Shown: positions 1 to 7,501 of the stretch, piece after piece
Layout: each line of letters begins with the position of its first letter
Numbering within the stretch: position 1 is the stretch's first letter
DNA from: Lachnospiraceae bacterium
Lineage (GTDB): Bacteria > Bacillota > Clostridia > Lachnospirales > Lachnospiraceae
Direction of reading: 5' to 3'
Length of the DNA stretch: 34,267 nucleotides
Assembly: GCA_009774625.1 (NCBI GenBank)
Contig: VSOB01000036.1
Span: 1-34,267 of the forward strand
Notes under the pieces: generated by a model
The model's input: the letters and a program-made list of their open reading frames with translations, nothing else
Databases searched by the model: none
What the model was told of the DNA's origin: nothing
Made by a program: the position numbers and the translations under genes

Positions 1-9
1 GAATAAAAA

Positions 10-1038
10 ATGGCAGTTAAAGTAGCGATCAATGGTTTTGGCCGTATCGGACGTCTTGCATTCAGACAGATGTTTGGTGCAGAAGGATACGAGGTTGTGG
101 CAATCAACGATTTAACATCTCCCAAGATGCTGGCACACTTATTAAAGTATGATTCTTCCCAGGGAAGATATGTTGGTGTTGGAGAAGAGGATCAGGTTAC
201 GGCTGATGACGAAGCTGGTACCATCACAGTAAAAGGAAAAACAATCAAAATCTACAAAGAGCCGGATGCTAATAACTGTCCTTGGGGCGAGATCGGTGTG
301 GATGTTGTTCTTGAGTGCTCCGGATTCTATACATCCAAAGCAAAAGCACAGGCACACATCAATGCCGGCGCTAAGAAAGTTGTTATTTCCGCTCCTGCAG
401 GAAATGATCTTCCTACCATCGTTTACAATGTAAACCACACAACACTGACCAAAGAAGATACTATCATTTCCGCAGCTTCCTGTACAACAAACTGCCTGGC
501 TCCTATGGCAAAGGCATTGAATGACCTTGCTCCTGTTGAGTCCGGTATTATGTGCACGATCCACGCTTACACAGGCGATCAGATGATTCTTGACGGACCG
601 CAGAGAAAAGGCGATCTGAGAAGAAGCCGTGCAGGCGCTGTTAATATCGTTCCTAACTCCACAGGCGCTGCAAAGGCTATCGGCCTTGTGATTCCTGAAC
701 TGAACGGCAAACTGATCGGTGCTGCACAGCGTGTTCCCACCCCTACAGGTTCTACCACATTGCTGTTCGCAGTTGTAAACAAGACTGTAACAAAAGAAGA
801 AGTAAATGCAGCTATGAAGGCACAGGCAAATGAGTCCTTCGGTTACAATGAGGATGAAATCGTTTCTTCCGATATCGTTGGTATGAGATACGGCTCCCTG
901 TTTGATGCAACTCAGACAATGGTAAGCCCGCTTCCGGATGGCAAGACACAGGTAGAAGTTGTTTCCTGGTATGACAATGAGAACTCCTACACAAGCCAGA
1001 TGGTTCGTACAATCAAATACTTTGCTGAATTAGGCTAA
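10..1038 (+). CDS. gap: Glyceraldehyde-3-phosphate dehydrogenase, type I
   Basis: Cytosolic enzyme that oxidises glyceraldehyde-3-phosphate to 1,3-bisphosphoglycerate with NAD and phosphate. The 342-residue product has the usual family length. The N-terminal Rossmann motif NGFGRIGR (residues 8-15) is intact, the catalytic cysteine is C158 in SCTTNCLAP, and the partner histidine is H185 in TIHAYTGDQ. D34 in the second strand fits NAD preference. The ATG lies only nine bases into the window, so its ribosome site and promoter cannot be judged. It is followed by pgk and tpiA in the same direction, the common Firmicute order. Codon choice is strongly biased, as expected for an abundant enzyme. Confidence 0.97.
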   Translation: MAVKVAINGFGRIGRLAFRQMFGAEGYEVVAINDLTSPKMLAHLLKYDSSQGRYVGVGEEDQVTADDEAGTITVKGKTIKIYKEPDANNCPWGEIGVDVVLECSGFYTSKAKAQAHINAGAKKVVISAPAGNDLPTIVYNVNHTTLTKEDTIISAASCTTNCLAPMAKALNDLAPVESGIMCTIHAYTGDQMILDGPQRKGDLRRSRAGAVNIVPNSTGAAKAIGLVIPELNGKLIGAAQRVPTPTGSTTLLFAVVNKTVTKEEVNAAMKAQANESFGYNEDEIVSSDIVGMRYGSLFDATQTMVSPLPDGKTQVEVVSWYDNENSYTSQMVRTIKYFAELG

Positions 1039-1072
1039 CGCCAGACAGTGATGAAACAGTATTGATCTTTCA

Positions 1073-1098
1073 GGGTCCGGTCCATATGGACCGGGCCC
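1073..1098 (+). terminator. Hairpin after gap (partial terminator or processing site)
   Basis: A near-perfect 12-bp GC-rich stem (GGGTCCGGTCCA at 1073-1084 with TGGACCGGGCCC at 1087-1098) follows the gap stop by 35 bases. Only a short TTTA follows, so termination is probably incomplete. It could set a higher level of gap than pgk by attenuation or by shielding the 3' end. Confidence 0.5.
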
Positions 1099-1124
1099 TT
1101 TATGCGCTGGCCTTTGCAGAGGAA

Positions 1125-1146
1125 ATATGCCGTTTTATCGGCATAT
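1125..1146 (+). repeat. Second inverted repeat between gap and pgk
   Basis: Perfect 8-bp arms ATATGCCG (1125-1132) and CGGCATAT (1139-1146) flank a six-base loop. No T-tract follows, so it is not a standard terminator. It is part of a GC-rich spacer that has word-level similarity to the secG-rnr spacer. Confidence 0.45.
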
Positions 1147-1213
1147 GGGCCGCGCGGCGGGCAGGGGAGTTCTCCTCCAGCCCATTTAAACACAGTATAT
1201 GGAGGGAAAAATC

Positions 1214-2437
1214 ATGGGATTGAATAAGAAATCCGTAGATGACATCAATGTAAAAGGAAAACGCGTACTGGTAAGATGCGATTTTAATGTACCGCTGAAA
1301 AACGGGGAGATCACAGATGAGACCCGTATCGTAGCAGCGCTTCCTACCATTAATAAGCTGCTGGCAGACGGCGGCAAGGTAATCCTTTGCTCTCACCTGG
1401 GCAAGGTAAAGAATGGTCCAAATGAAGGGGAATCTCTGGCGCCGGTTGCAAAGAGACTGTCTGAGAAGCTGGGCAAGGAAGTAAATTTTGTCGCTGATTA
1501 TAATGTGACCGGCGAGGCTGCTTCCGGCGCGGTGGAAGCAATGCAGGAAGGAGATGTGGTTCTGCTTCAGAATACCCGTTTCCGTGGCAAAGAAGAGACA
1601 AAGAACGGAGAAGAGTTCTCCAAAGAACTGGCAGATCTTGCTGATGTATATGTATGCGATGCATTTGGTTCTTCTCACAGGGCACATGCATCCGTAGCAG
1701 GCGTTACCAAGTTTATCACCGAAAAAGGCGGTGAAAATGCGGTTGGTTATCTGATGCAGAAGGAAATTGATTTCCTGGGCAACGCAGTGGAAAATCCGGT
1801 CAGACCTTTTGTTGCTATCTTGGGCGGCGCAAAGGTAGCTGATAAATTGAATGTAATCAACAATCTGCTGGAAAAATGCGATACGCTGATTATTGGCGGC
1901 GGTATGGCGTTTACATTCCTGAAAGCCAAAGGACTGGAAGTGGGCAACTCTCTGGTTGACAATGAAAAACTTGATTATTGCAGAGAAATGATGGAGAAGG
2001 CTGAGAAACTTGGTAAGAAGCTGCTGCTTCCTGTGGATACCACCATCGCTTCCCATTTCCCGGATCCCATTGACGGACCCATTGATGTGAAAGTGGTTGC
2101 TGCAGATGCCATTCCTGCTGATATGGAAGGCCTTGACATCGGAACGGAGACTGCAAAACTGTATGCGGACGCTGTGAAATCTGCCAAGACAGTGGTATGG
2201 AACGGACCGATGGGCGTATTTGAAAATCCCACACTTGCTGCAGGCACCATCGCAGTAGCCAAATCCTTGGCTGAAACAGATGCAACCACAATTATCGGCG
2301 GCGGAGATTCTGCGGCAGCAGTAAACCAGCTTGGCTTTGCAGACAAGATGAGCCATATTTCCACCGGCGGCGGCGCATCTCTGGAATTTCTGGAAGGCAA
2401 AGAACTGCCGGGCGTAGTGGCAGCAGACGATAAATAA
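1214..2437 (+). CDS. pgk: Phosphoglycerate kinase
   Basis: Cytosolic glycolytic kinase that transfers phosphate from 1,3-bisphosphoglycerate to ADP. The N-terminal signature VRCDFNVPL and the C-terminal nucleotide-binding GGGDSAAAV are both present, and the 407-residue length is typical. An upstream in-frame ATG at 1199 exists, but the GGAGGG ribosome site (1201-1206) lies downstream of it and is well spaced for the ATG at 1214, so 1214 is chosen. tpiA follows after 19 bases. Codon bias resembles gap. Confidence 0.97.
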   Translation: MGLNKKSVDDINVKGKRVLVRCDFNVPLKNGEITDETRIVAALPTINKLLADGGKVILCSHLGKVKNGPNEGESLAPVAKRLSEKLGKEVNFVADYNVTGEAASGAVEAMQEGDVVLLQNTRFRGKEETKNGEEFSKELADLADVYVCDAFGSSHRAHASVAGVTKFITEKGGENAVGYLMQKEIDFLGNAVENPVRPFVAILGGAKVADKLNVINNLLEKCDTLIIGGGMAFTFLKAKGLEVGNSLVDNEKLDYCREMMEKAEKLGKKLLLPVDTTIASHFPDPIDGPIDVKVVAADAIPADMEGLDIGTETAKLYADAVKSAKTVVWNGPMGVFENPTLAAGTIAVAKSLAETDATTIIGGGDSAAAVNQLGFADKMSHISTGGGASLEFLEGKELPGVVAADDK

Positions 2438-2456
2438 GCAAAAGGAGAGCAAAACA

Positions 2457-3203
2457 ATGGCAAGAAAGAAAATCGTAGCCGGTAACTGGAAAATGAATAT
2501 GACACCCAGCCAGGCGGTTGCATTGTGCAATGAATTAAAAGATCTGGTAAAATCTGACAGCGTGGATGTGGTTTACTGCGTACCGGCAGTGGATATCGTT
2601 CCGGTAGTGGAAGCCGTTAAGGGAACCAATGTGGAAGTCGGTGCGGAAAATATGTATTTTGAAGCAAAGGGCGCTTATACAGGCGAGATTTCAGCAGAGA
2701 TGCTGGTGGATGCTGGCGTTAAGTATGTGATCATCGGGCATTCCGAGAGACGGGATTATTTTAAAGAAGATGATGCGCTGCTGAATAAGAAGGTGAAAAA
2801 GGCTTTTGAAGCAGGCCTGACACCTATCCTTTGCTGTGGAGAAACACTGGAGCAGAGAGAAATGGGCGTTACGATGGATTGGATCAGACTGCAGATTAAG
2901 TCTGACCTGGTTGGTATTACCGCAGACCAGGTAAAATCTATGGTAATTGCATATGAGCCGATCTGGGCCATCGGAACAGGCAAGACAGCTACTACAGAAC
3001 AGGCGCAGGAAGTATGCAAGGGCGTTCGTGACTGTATCGCAGAAATGTATGATGCAGCTACCGCGGAGGCAGTACGGATCCAGTACGGCGGTTCTGTGAA
3101 TGCAGGCAATGCGGCAGAGCTTTTTGCACAGCCTGATATTGACGGCGGTCTGGTAGGCGGTGCTTCTCTGAAGGCTGATTTTGGTAAGATCGTAAATTAT
3201 TAA
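2457..3203 (+). CDS. tpiA: Triose-phosphate isomerase
   Basis: Interconverts dihydroxyacetone phosphate and glyceraldehyde-3-phosphate in the cytosol. The 248-residue TIM barrel carries the catalytic K12 (NWKMN), H95 (GHSERR) and E167 in YEPIWAIGTG, all at expected places. An AAAGGAG ribosome site precedes the ATG. It is the last gene of the gap-pgk-tpi cluster and is closed by a strong terminator. gpmI, which often follows tpiA in Clostridia, is displaced here by about 6.6 kb of other genes. Confidence 0.97.
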   Translation: MARKKIVAGNWKMNMTPSQAVALCNELKDLVKSDSVDVVYCVPAVDIVPVVEAVKGTNVEVGAENMYFEAKGAYTGEISAEMLVDAGVKYVIIGHSERRDYFKEDDALLNKKVKKAFEAGLTPILCCGETLEQREMGVTMDWIRLQIKSDLVGITADQVKSMVIAYEPIWAIGTGKTATTEQAQEVCKGVRDCIAEMYDAATAEAVRIQYGGSVNAGNAAELFAQPDIDGGLVGGASLKADFGKIVNY

Positions 3204-3253
3204 TAAGCAAGTCTGCGGTGTATTCGGACATTGGATGCTGCCAAGATTTTGCG

Positions 3254-3292
3254 CCCCTCCTGCATGGTAAATGATGTGGGAGGGGTATTTTT
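3254..3292 (+). terminator. Rho-independent terminator of the gap-pgk-tpi operon
   Basis: Arms CCCCTCCTGCAT (3254-3265) and ATGTGGGAGGGG (3274-3285) form a 12-base stem with one mismatch, followed by TATTTTTAT. Confidence 0.85.
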
Positions 3293-3338
3293 ATGATATC
3301 AGGAATTTATGCGGACATTCTGTTTTCATGAATCACCA

Positions 3339-3370
3339 AGAAAGGAAGATGGGGGTCCATCTTCCTTTCT
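3339..3370. repeat. Perfect 14-bp stem-loop without T-tract
   Basis: AGAAAGGAAGATGG (3339-3352) and CCATCTTCCTTTCT (3357-3370) are perfectly complementary around a four-base loop. The base run after either arm is not T-rich, so it does not look like a standard terminator. It lies 13 bases before a small candidate ORF. Confidence 0.6.
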
Positions 3371-3382
3371 CGTTACTATACT

Positions 3383-3505
3383 ATGAGGGGGAGTATTTAT
3401 GAAGAACTTAATCTTGTTAGATTAAGAGTGTTGGTAGTCGAAGCTAATACCCTGCATACGCGTTTTACAAAAGTACTAACTTCATTTGATGAGTTTATTA
3501 TATAA
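3383..3505 (+). CDS. Doubtful 40-residue ORF, possible gene remnant
   Basis: An ORF from ATG 3383 to TAA 3505 includes the stretch RLRVLVVEANTLHTRF, a plausible globular beta-strand and helix. A good ribosome site (GGGGGAG, 3387-3393) is present but sits correctly only for the ATG at 3399 in another frame, which stops after eight codons. Either this is an eight-residue leader peptide or a frame-shifted remnant of a larger protein. I do not recognise a family; RLRVLVVE superficially resembles the first strand of a receiver domain, which is weak evidence. Confidence 0.25.
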   Translation: MRGSIYEELNLVRLRVLVVEANTLHTRFTKVLTSFDEFII

Positions 3506-3512
3506 GGAAATT

Positions 3513-3593
3513 ATGTCCAAATCGTGTCAGAATTCTAAAAAGAAAAGAAAGAAATTCATAATAAATCATGAAAAAGAAATGGAAAAATTATGA
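3513..3593 (+). CDS. Doubtful 26-residue lysine-rich peptide
   Basis: ATG 3513 is preceded by AAGGAA (3504-3509) and opens a 26-codon frame ending at TGA 3591-3593. The peptide is very basic, with a KKKRKK core. Its last bases overlap the stop of the minus-strand VanZ-like gene. Base composition here is A-rich, so the lysine content may simply reflect that. No family is recognised. Confidence 0.25.
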   Translation: MSKSCQNSKKKRKKFIINHEKEMEKL

Positions 3594-4184
3594 AATCCGG
3601 GGAAACCGGCGGGTAATCCAGGACGTGGCCCTGTAACCAAGAGCGCCTCCCAGAGTATTGAACATCAGATCATTGACATCAAAAATACGATAGGGAGCCG
3701 GGTAAATGCCATACAAAGCAGTGAGCTGGGTCAGCTCGAAAAACAGAGACAGTGCAAAGGAAAGCGCAATGGCCTGAGGGAGATTCCGGTGGAAATAATA
3801 GCGCAGATAGACACCGAAAGGAAAAAGCAGCCCCAGATTGCCGCAGATCTGAAACCAGGCGGAATGGGAGATGTTGACGGAACCGGTACCGGTTACTGTC
3901 CAGTAAATCTGTTCCTTCAGATCACGAAGAAAGGCAAAAGGATCCAATTGTACCGGCATGGCAAGCGGACTGGCCAGGACCGCATCAAAGGTGGGAAGAG
4001 GCGTGATGATGTAGAAATACATCAGGATCAGATAAAAAATAAAAGAGTACATGATGACAACGCGCCGTACTATGATCTCCTGATATTTATAATGCTGATA
4101 CATAGTATAGGGAATCAGAAAAAGAACCGTAATCAGCGGAGAAAAGGCATAGATCATATGAATGGGTATCAGATATTCGTGCAT
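3588..4184 (-). CDS. VanZ-like family membrane protein
   Basis: A 198-residue polytopic membrane protein with about four to five hydrophobic segments and the family signature FDVNDLMFNTLGGALGY near the C-terminus, preceded by an acidic helix with FFELTQ. Both features mark the VanZ-like fold. VanZ confers low-level teicoplanin resistance in one context, but most chromosomal homologues have no assigned role, so no resistance function is inferred. The start is supported by GGGAG upstream (plus-strand 4196-4200). It is transcribed away from the hydrolase gene through a divergent promoter region. Confidence 0.8.
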   Translation of the reverse strand: MHEYLIPIHMIYAFSPLITVLFLIPYTMYQHYKYQEIIVRRVVIMYSFIFYLILMYFYIITPLPTFDAVLASPLAMPVQLDPFAFLRDLKEQIYWTVTGTGSVNISHSAWFQICGNLGLLFPFGVYLRYYFHRNLPQAIALSFALSLFFELTQLTALYGIYPAPYRIFDVNDLMFNTLGGALGYRATSWITRRFPRIS

Positions 4185-4223
4185 GGCAGGTATAACTCCC
4201 GGAACATTTCAGTTTATAAATAC

Positions 4224-4252
4224 AGTGTATCGGATTTTCCATGAATTGACAA
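4224..4252 (-). promoter_or_regulatory. Candidate sigma-A promoter of the VanZ-like gene
   Basis: On the minus strand a -35 TTGTCA (plus 4247-4252) and a -10 TACACT (plus 4224-4229) are 17 bases apart, about 40 bases upstream of the start codon. Confidence 0.55.
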
Positions 4253-4274
4253 GGCAGGATATGTATGATACTGT
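4246..4274 (+). promoter_or_regulatory. Candidate promoter of the nicotinamidase-like gene
   Basis: A consensus -35 TTGACA (4246-4251) is present. The -10 is less certain: GATACT (4267-4272, 15-base spacer) or TACTGT (4269-4274, 17-base spacer). The -35 overlaps the -35 of the divergent promoter on the other strand. Confidence 0.45.
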
Positions 4275-4320
4275 TGTATACAATAAAAACGGCAGTTTGT
4301 AAACGGGAGGAGAGGATGCT

Positions 4321-4845
4321 ATGAGAAAAATACTGGTTGTGATCGATATGCAGAAGGATTTTATTGACGGGGCGCTGGGCAGCAAAGAGGCACAGGCCAT
4401 TGTGGGAGCTGTGACGGACAAGATCAGACAGTATCCGGCAGGCAATGTCTATGCCACACGGGACACCCATCAGGCGGATTATCTGGAGACGGCAGAAGGC
4501 AGGAATCTGCCGGTGGTACACTGTGTGGAAGGAACAGAGGGGTGGGAGCTGCATCCGGATGTGGCAGAGGCGCTTGGAAATGCTGTGATAGTCAATAAAC
4601 CCACTTTTGGAAGCATCGTTCTGGCAGATTTGCTGCAGGAAGAAAATGACAAAGAAGAACTGGAAATCGAGCTGGTGGGACTCTGCACAGATATCTGTGT
4701 GGTAAGCAATGCGCTTTTGCTGAAAGCAGCCATGCCGGAAGTCAGGATTTCGGTGGATGCTTCCTGCTGTGCAGGCGTGACCCCTGAGAGTCATGAAGCG
4801 GCGCTGCTTACCATGAAAATGTGTCAGATACAGACCAGAGCGTAA
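4321..4845 (+). CDS. Nicotinamidase-like cysteine hydrolase (isochorismatase family)
   Basis: A cytosolic 174-residue hydrolase. The catalytic triad of the superfamily is D9 (VIDMQKDF), K93 and C126 (GLCTDICV). D48 and H50 in the RDTH motif and H67 match the metal-binding Asp-His-His set of nicotinamidases, which favours deamidation of nicotinamide to nicotinate in NAD salvage over isochorismate cleavage. The ribosome site GGGAGGAGAGG lies just before the ATG. It stands alone between a divergent VanZ-like gene and a convergent peptidase-like gene, so context does not add evidence on substrate. Confidence 0.8.
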   Translation: MRKILVVIDMQKDFIDGALGSKEAQAIVGAVTDKIRQYPAGNVYATRDTHQADYLETAEGRNLPVVHCVEGTEGWELHPDVAEALGNAVIVNKPTFGSIVLADLLQEENDKEELEIELVGLCTDICVVSNALLLKAAMPEVRISVDASCCAGVTPESHEAALLTMKMCQIQTRA

Positions 4846-4869
4846 CTGGCGGCAGACGTGTGGTTAAGA

Positions 4870-5484
4870 TCAGAGCGTCAGTGTAGTGCCATATTGTTTC
4901 AGCCATTTACGCAGCTCTTTATAGTCAGGGAGAACCATTTCAACAGCATTCCAGAATGCTTTGGAATGGTTCATTTCTTTTCTGTGGCACAGTTCATGAA
5001 CGACTACATAGTCCAGGATACGGGGCGGCGCCAGCATAAGGCGCCAGTTAAAATTCAGATTTCCCTTTGCAGAGCAGCTACCCCAGCGGGTTTTCTGGTC
5101 CCGTATGGTAATAGCGCCGTGCGTGACACCGATAATGGCTTCATAGTAGGCCACTCTTGCAGGAAAGTAGTCTCGGGCTGCCTGTCGGTAACGTGCTTCC
5201 AGCGCGTGTCTCTGGGCAGGGGTCAGAGAGGACCGGGGCGCTGCGTTTTTGCACTGTTCCAGTTCTCTGTATTTTTTCAGGATCCATTTTTCTTTTGTGA
5301 ATAAAATCTGTTTTGCCTCTGCATAAGTCACGGTAAGAGGGATCCTGATCTGCAGTGTCAGATCGGACTGCAGAGAAAGCGCCCAGGTTTTCCTCCTGCT
5401 TTTGATGATCGTATATGGGATGGAGCAGGAGGGTGCGGACGGAGGCAGAAAGATGCCTTGTTTTGGAAGAGCAGTGGATGTCAT
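4870..5484 (-). CDS. YgjP-type (DUF45) metal-dependent hydrolase
   Basis: A 204-residue protein with the DUF45/YgjP layout: an N-terminal beta-rich part, a basic middle and a C-terminal zinc-binding site HELCH (H163, E164, H167) followed by H173. The conserved RWGSCS stretch precedes it. Family members are WrbA-neighbour or SprT-like peptidases of unknown substrate, so activity is inferred from the motif only. The reading frame extends to 5562, but GAGGTA (plus 5489-5494) is correctly placed for the ATG at 5484. The stop is only 24 bases from the end of the convergent hydrolase gene, with no visible terminator between them. Confidence 0.8.
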   Translation of the reverse strand: MTSTALPKQGIFLPPSAPSCSIPYTIIKSRRKTWALSLQSDLTLQIRIPLTVTYAEAKQILFTKEKWILKKYRELEQCKNAAPRSSLTPAQRHALEARYRQAARDYFPARVAYYEAIIGVTHGAITIRDQKTRWGSCSAKGNLNFNWRLMLAPPRILDYVVVHELCHRKEMNHSKAFWNAVEMVLPDYKELRKWLKQYGTTLTL

Positions 5485-5500
5485 AAAGTACCTCATTTTC

Positions 5501-5512
5501 AGGATATATCCT
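5501..5512. promoter_or_regulatory. 12-bp perfect palindrome upstream of the DUF45 gene
   Basis: AGGATATATCCT sits 17 bases upstream of the start codon, between it and the divergent chrA start. It could be an operator or chance; no matching regulator is in view. Confidence 0.3.
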
Positions 5513-5654
5513 TTTGTAAACATTCCGTTTGTTAAATACAAAACCGTAATACAGCATATCATATTTTTGATACAGGGGGTAGAAGAAATTGGAAAAATAG
5601 TATATGATAAATAAGGCTGACAAAAAGAAAGGAAACGGAAAAGAGGAAGAAAAG

Positions 5655-6197
5655 ATGAATGAGTATGCGCAGCTTTATCTTGTATTTCTGCGGATCGGCG
5701 GGCTGACCTTCGGAGGCGGACTGGCTATGCTTCCTATGCTGAAATATGAGCTGGTGGAGAAAAAGAATTGGATTACGGAAGAAGATTTGCTGGATTGTTA
5801 TGCCATTGGACAGTGCACACCGGGAATTATCGCAGTCAATACTTCAACCTTTGTAGGATATAAGAGGAAGGGCGTGATGGGCGGTATCGTGTCCACTCTG
5901 GGTATGGTTACGCCGTCGGTTGTCATCATTACCCTGGTGGCGATCTGTCTGCAGGCATTTATAGAGAATGTATGGGTACAGCATGCCCTGATGGGAGTAC
6001 GTGCGGTGGTATGCGCCCTGATGCTGAATACAGTTGTGACTCTGGCTAAGAAGAGTCTGAAAAATGCATTCTGCTTTGCAGTATGTGCAGGGGCATTTCT
6101 GCTGGCGATGTTTGTGGAAATTCCCACGGTCTGTATAGTGGTCATAGCGGCTCTGATCGGTATAGCGGTCAGTGTATGGGGAGGGAAGAAAGTATGA
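5655..6197 (+). CDS. chrA1: Chromate transporter, half-size subunit 1
   Basis: A 180-residue membrane protein of the CHR family, short-chain type. It begins with the amphipathic helix and the glycine-rich FGGGLAMLP motif and contains GQCTPGIIAVNTSTFVG, then hydrophobic segments. Half-size members work as pairs with opposite orientation, and the second half follows directly. The frame extends upstream to 5604, but the purine-rich GAGGAAG before ATG 5655 and the typical family start choose 5655. In Clostridia the physiological substrate of these pairs is often unproven; chromate or sulfate efflux is inferred from family only. Confidence 0.85.
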   Translation: MNEYAQLYLVFLRIGGLTFGGGLAMLPMLKYELVEKKNWITEEDLLDCYAIGQCTPGIIAVNTSTFVGYKRKGVMGGIVSTLGMVTPSVVIITLVAICLQAFIENVWVQHALMGVRAVVCALMLNTVVTLAKKSLKNAFCFAVCAGAFLLAMFVEIPTVCIVVIAALIGIAVSVWGGKKV

Positions 6198-6757
6198 ATT
6201 TCAGTTTGATGGGACGGATGTTCTGGGAATTTATGAAGATCGGTCTGTTTGCAGTGGGCGGCGGTCCGGCCACACTTCCTTACCTGATGGATCTGACAAA
6301 AAAGTTTGACTGGTATACGATGGAGGATCTGACCAATATGATCGCCATCAGCGAGTCCACACCGGGACCGCTGGGGCTGAATATGGCTACCTATGCAGGC
6401 TTTCATACACTGGGCACTTTCGGCGGCGTAGTCTCCACACTGGGGCTGGTCATTCCCAGTGTGATCGTAATTGTGCTGGTGGCAAAGTTTCTGGAAAATT
6501 TCAATGAAAATAAATTTGTGCAGGGCGCCTTCGCCGGGATTCGTCCGGCAGTGACTGCGTTGATCGCATCTGCGGTATACAATGTATGCTGGGTTTCCCT
6601 TTTTGTGGAAACGCAGGAGGGGTATTTGCCCGCCACTAAGACCATCATTCTGTGCATTATAGTCTTTGGTCTGCTGCAGGTGAAAAAACTGCAGAAATAT
6701 CATCCGGCAGTCTGGCTTTTGTTTGCAGTTGTGATTGGTATAGTATTTCGGTTTTGA
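6194..6757 (+). CDS. chrA2: Chromate transporter, half-size subunit 2
   Basis: The 187-residue partner of the preceding subunit, with AVGGGPATLPYL and SESTPGPLGLNMATYAG matching the two conserved CHR motifs. Its ATG overlaps the previous TGA (ATGA at 6194-6197), so translation is coupled and a 1:1 complex is likely. The frame remains open upstream inside the first gene, but the family start is at 6194. The N-terminal motif differs from subunit 1, which supports an asymmetric heterodimer and not a recent duplicate. Confidence 0.85.
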   Translation: MNFSLMGRMFWEFMKIGLFAVGGGPATLPYLMDLTKKFDWYTMEDLTNMIAISESTPGPLGLNMATYAGFHTLGTFGGVVSTLGLVIPSVIVIVLVAKFLENFNENKFVQGAFAGIRPAVTALIASAVYNVCWVSLFVETQEGYLPATKTIILCIIVFGLLQVKKLQKYHPAVWLLFAVVIGIVFRF

Positions 6758-6786
6758 GTAAAAATAAGAAAGCGGAGAGGAAAGAG

Positions 6787-7464
6787 ATGGAACAGGCAGA
6801 AGGCAGGTGCATCCTGGTCTGTGCAGGTGACTTGGAAATTTCACAGATTCCGGTGCAGGAAAAGGATCTGGTGATTGCCGTGGATGGCGGGTATGGGTAT
6901 TGTCAGCTCCTGGAGATCGAACCGGATGTGGTAATTGGCGATTTTGATTCTCTGGGGGAAAGTTACGCACAGCAATTGGAAGAAGCGTGTGGGTCTGAGC
7001 CGGAAACAAGGAAACATGTCCCCGGAGAGGTAATACGGCTGAATCCGGTGAAGGATGACACGGATACGCTGGCGGCTCTTCGTTATGGCCTGGAACAGGG
7101 GTATCGGGAGTTCCACTTATATGGGGCGCTGGGCGGACGGCTGGAACACACCATTGCCAATTTGCAGTGCCTGCTGTTTTTAAAGCATGCAAAGGCATCC
7201 GGATATCTGTGGGACGCAGGCACGATGACTACTTTAATTCGGAATGAGTCACTCTCTTTCCGGGAGGAGATGGAAGGAATGCTTTCGGTATTTGCCGTGG
7301 GCGGCCAGGCAGTGGGGGTAACGGAGAAAGGACTGAAATATCTTTTACATGATGCAGTACTGACCAATGATTTCCCGGTAGGGATCAGCAATGAATTTAT
7401 CGGTGAAAAGGCGGAGCTGTCAGTACGGGACGGAACATTGCTTGTGATGGTACGGTGGGCGTAA
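6787..7464 (+). CDS. thiN: Thiamine pyrophosphokinase
   Basis: Transfers pyrophosphate from ATP to thiamine, giving thiamine diphosphate in the cytosol. The 225-residue protein has the family pattern: DGG near residue 33, GDFDS near 55, KDDTDTLAAL near 85, then GALGGRLEHTIANL. The C-terminal thiamine-binding domain ends in a beta-rich stretch. The start at 6787 follows GAGAGGAAAGAG; an upstream open stretch overlaps chrA2 and is not used. No TPP riboswitch is visible upstream. It lies 29 bases after chrA2, so it is probably cotranscribed with the transporter, a partnership without an obvious reason. Confidence 0.92.
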   Translation: MEQAEGRCILVCAGDLEISQIPVQEKDLVIAVDGGYGYCQLLEIEPDVVIGDFDSLGESYAQQLEEACGSEPETRKHVPGEVIRLNPVKDDTDTLAALRYGLEQGYREFHLYGALGGRLEHTIANLQCLLFLKHAKASGYLWDAGTMTTLIRNESLSFREEMEGMLSVFAVGGQAVGVTEKGLKYLLHDAVLTNDFPVGISNEFIGEKAELSVRDGTLLVMVRWA

Positions 7465-7501
7465 TGTTTTGTTATATGATACGTCCGGATGGGAGAACAA
7501 T

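Noticed and set aside
1100..2530. 476-codon open frame on the minus strand across pgk
   Set aside because: It is antisense to an unmistakable pgk, has a Cys/His-rich random composition, no ribosome site and no family resemblance.
3588..4184. VanZ-like protein as a glycopeptide resistance gene
   Set aside because: No vanHAX or other van genes are present, and chromosomal VanZ-like proteins are common without resistance.
6640..6790. TPP riboswitch before thiN
   Set aside because: The region lies inside and just after chrA2 and lacks the conserved THI-box words.
5798..7198. 466-codon minus-strand frame across chrA1, chrA2 and thiN
   Set aside because: It spans three clear plus-strand genes and has proline/histidine-rich shadow composition.
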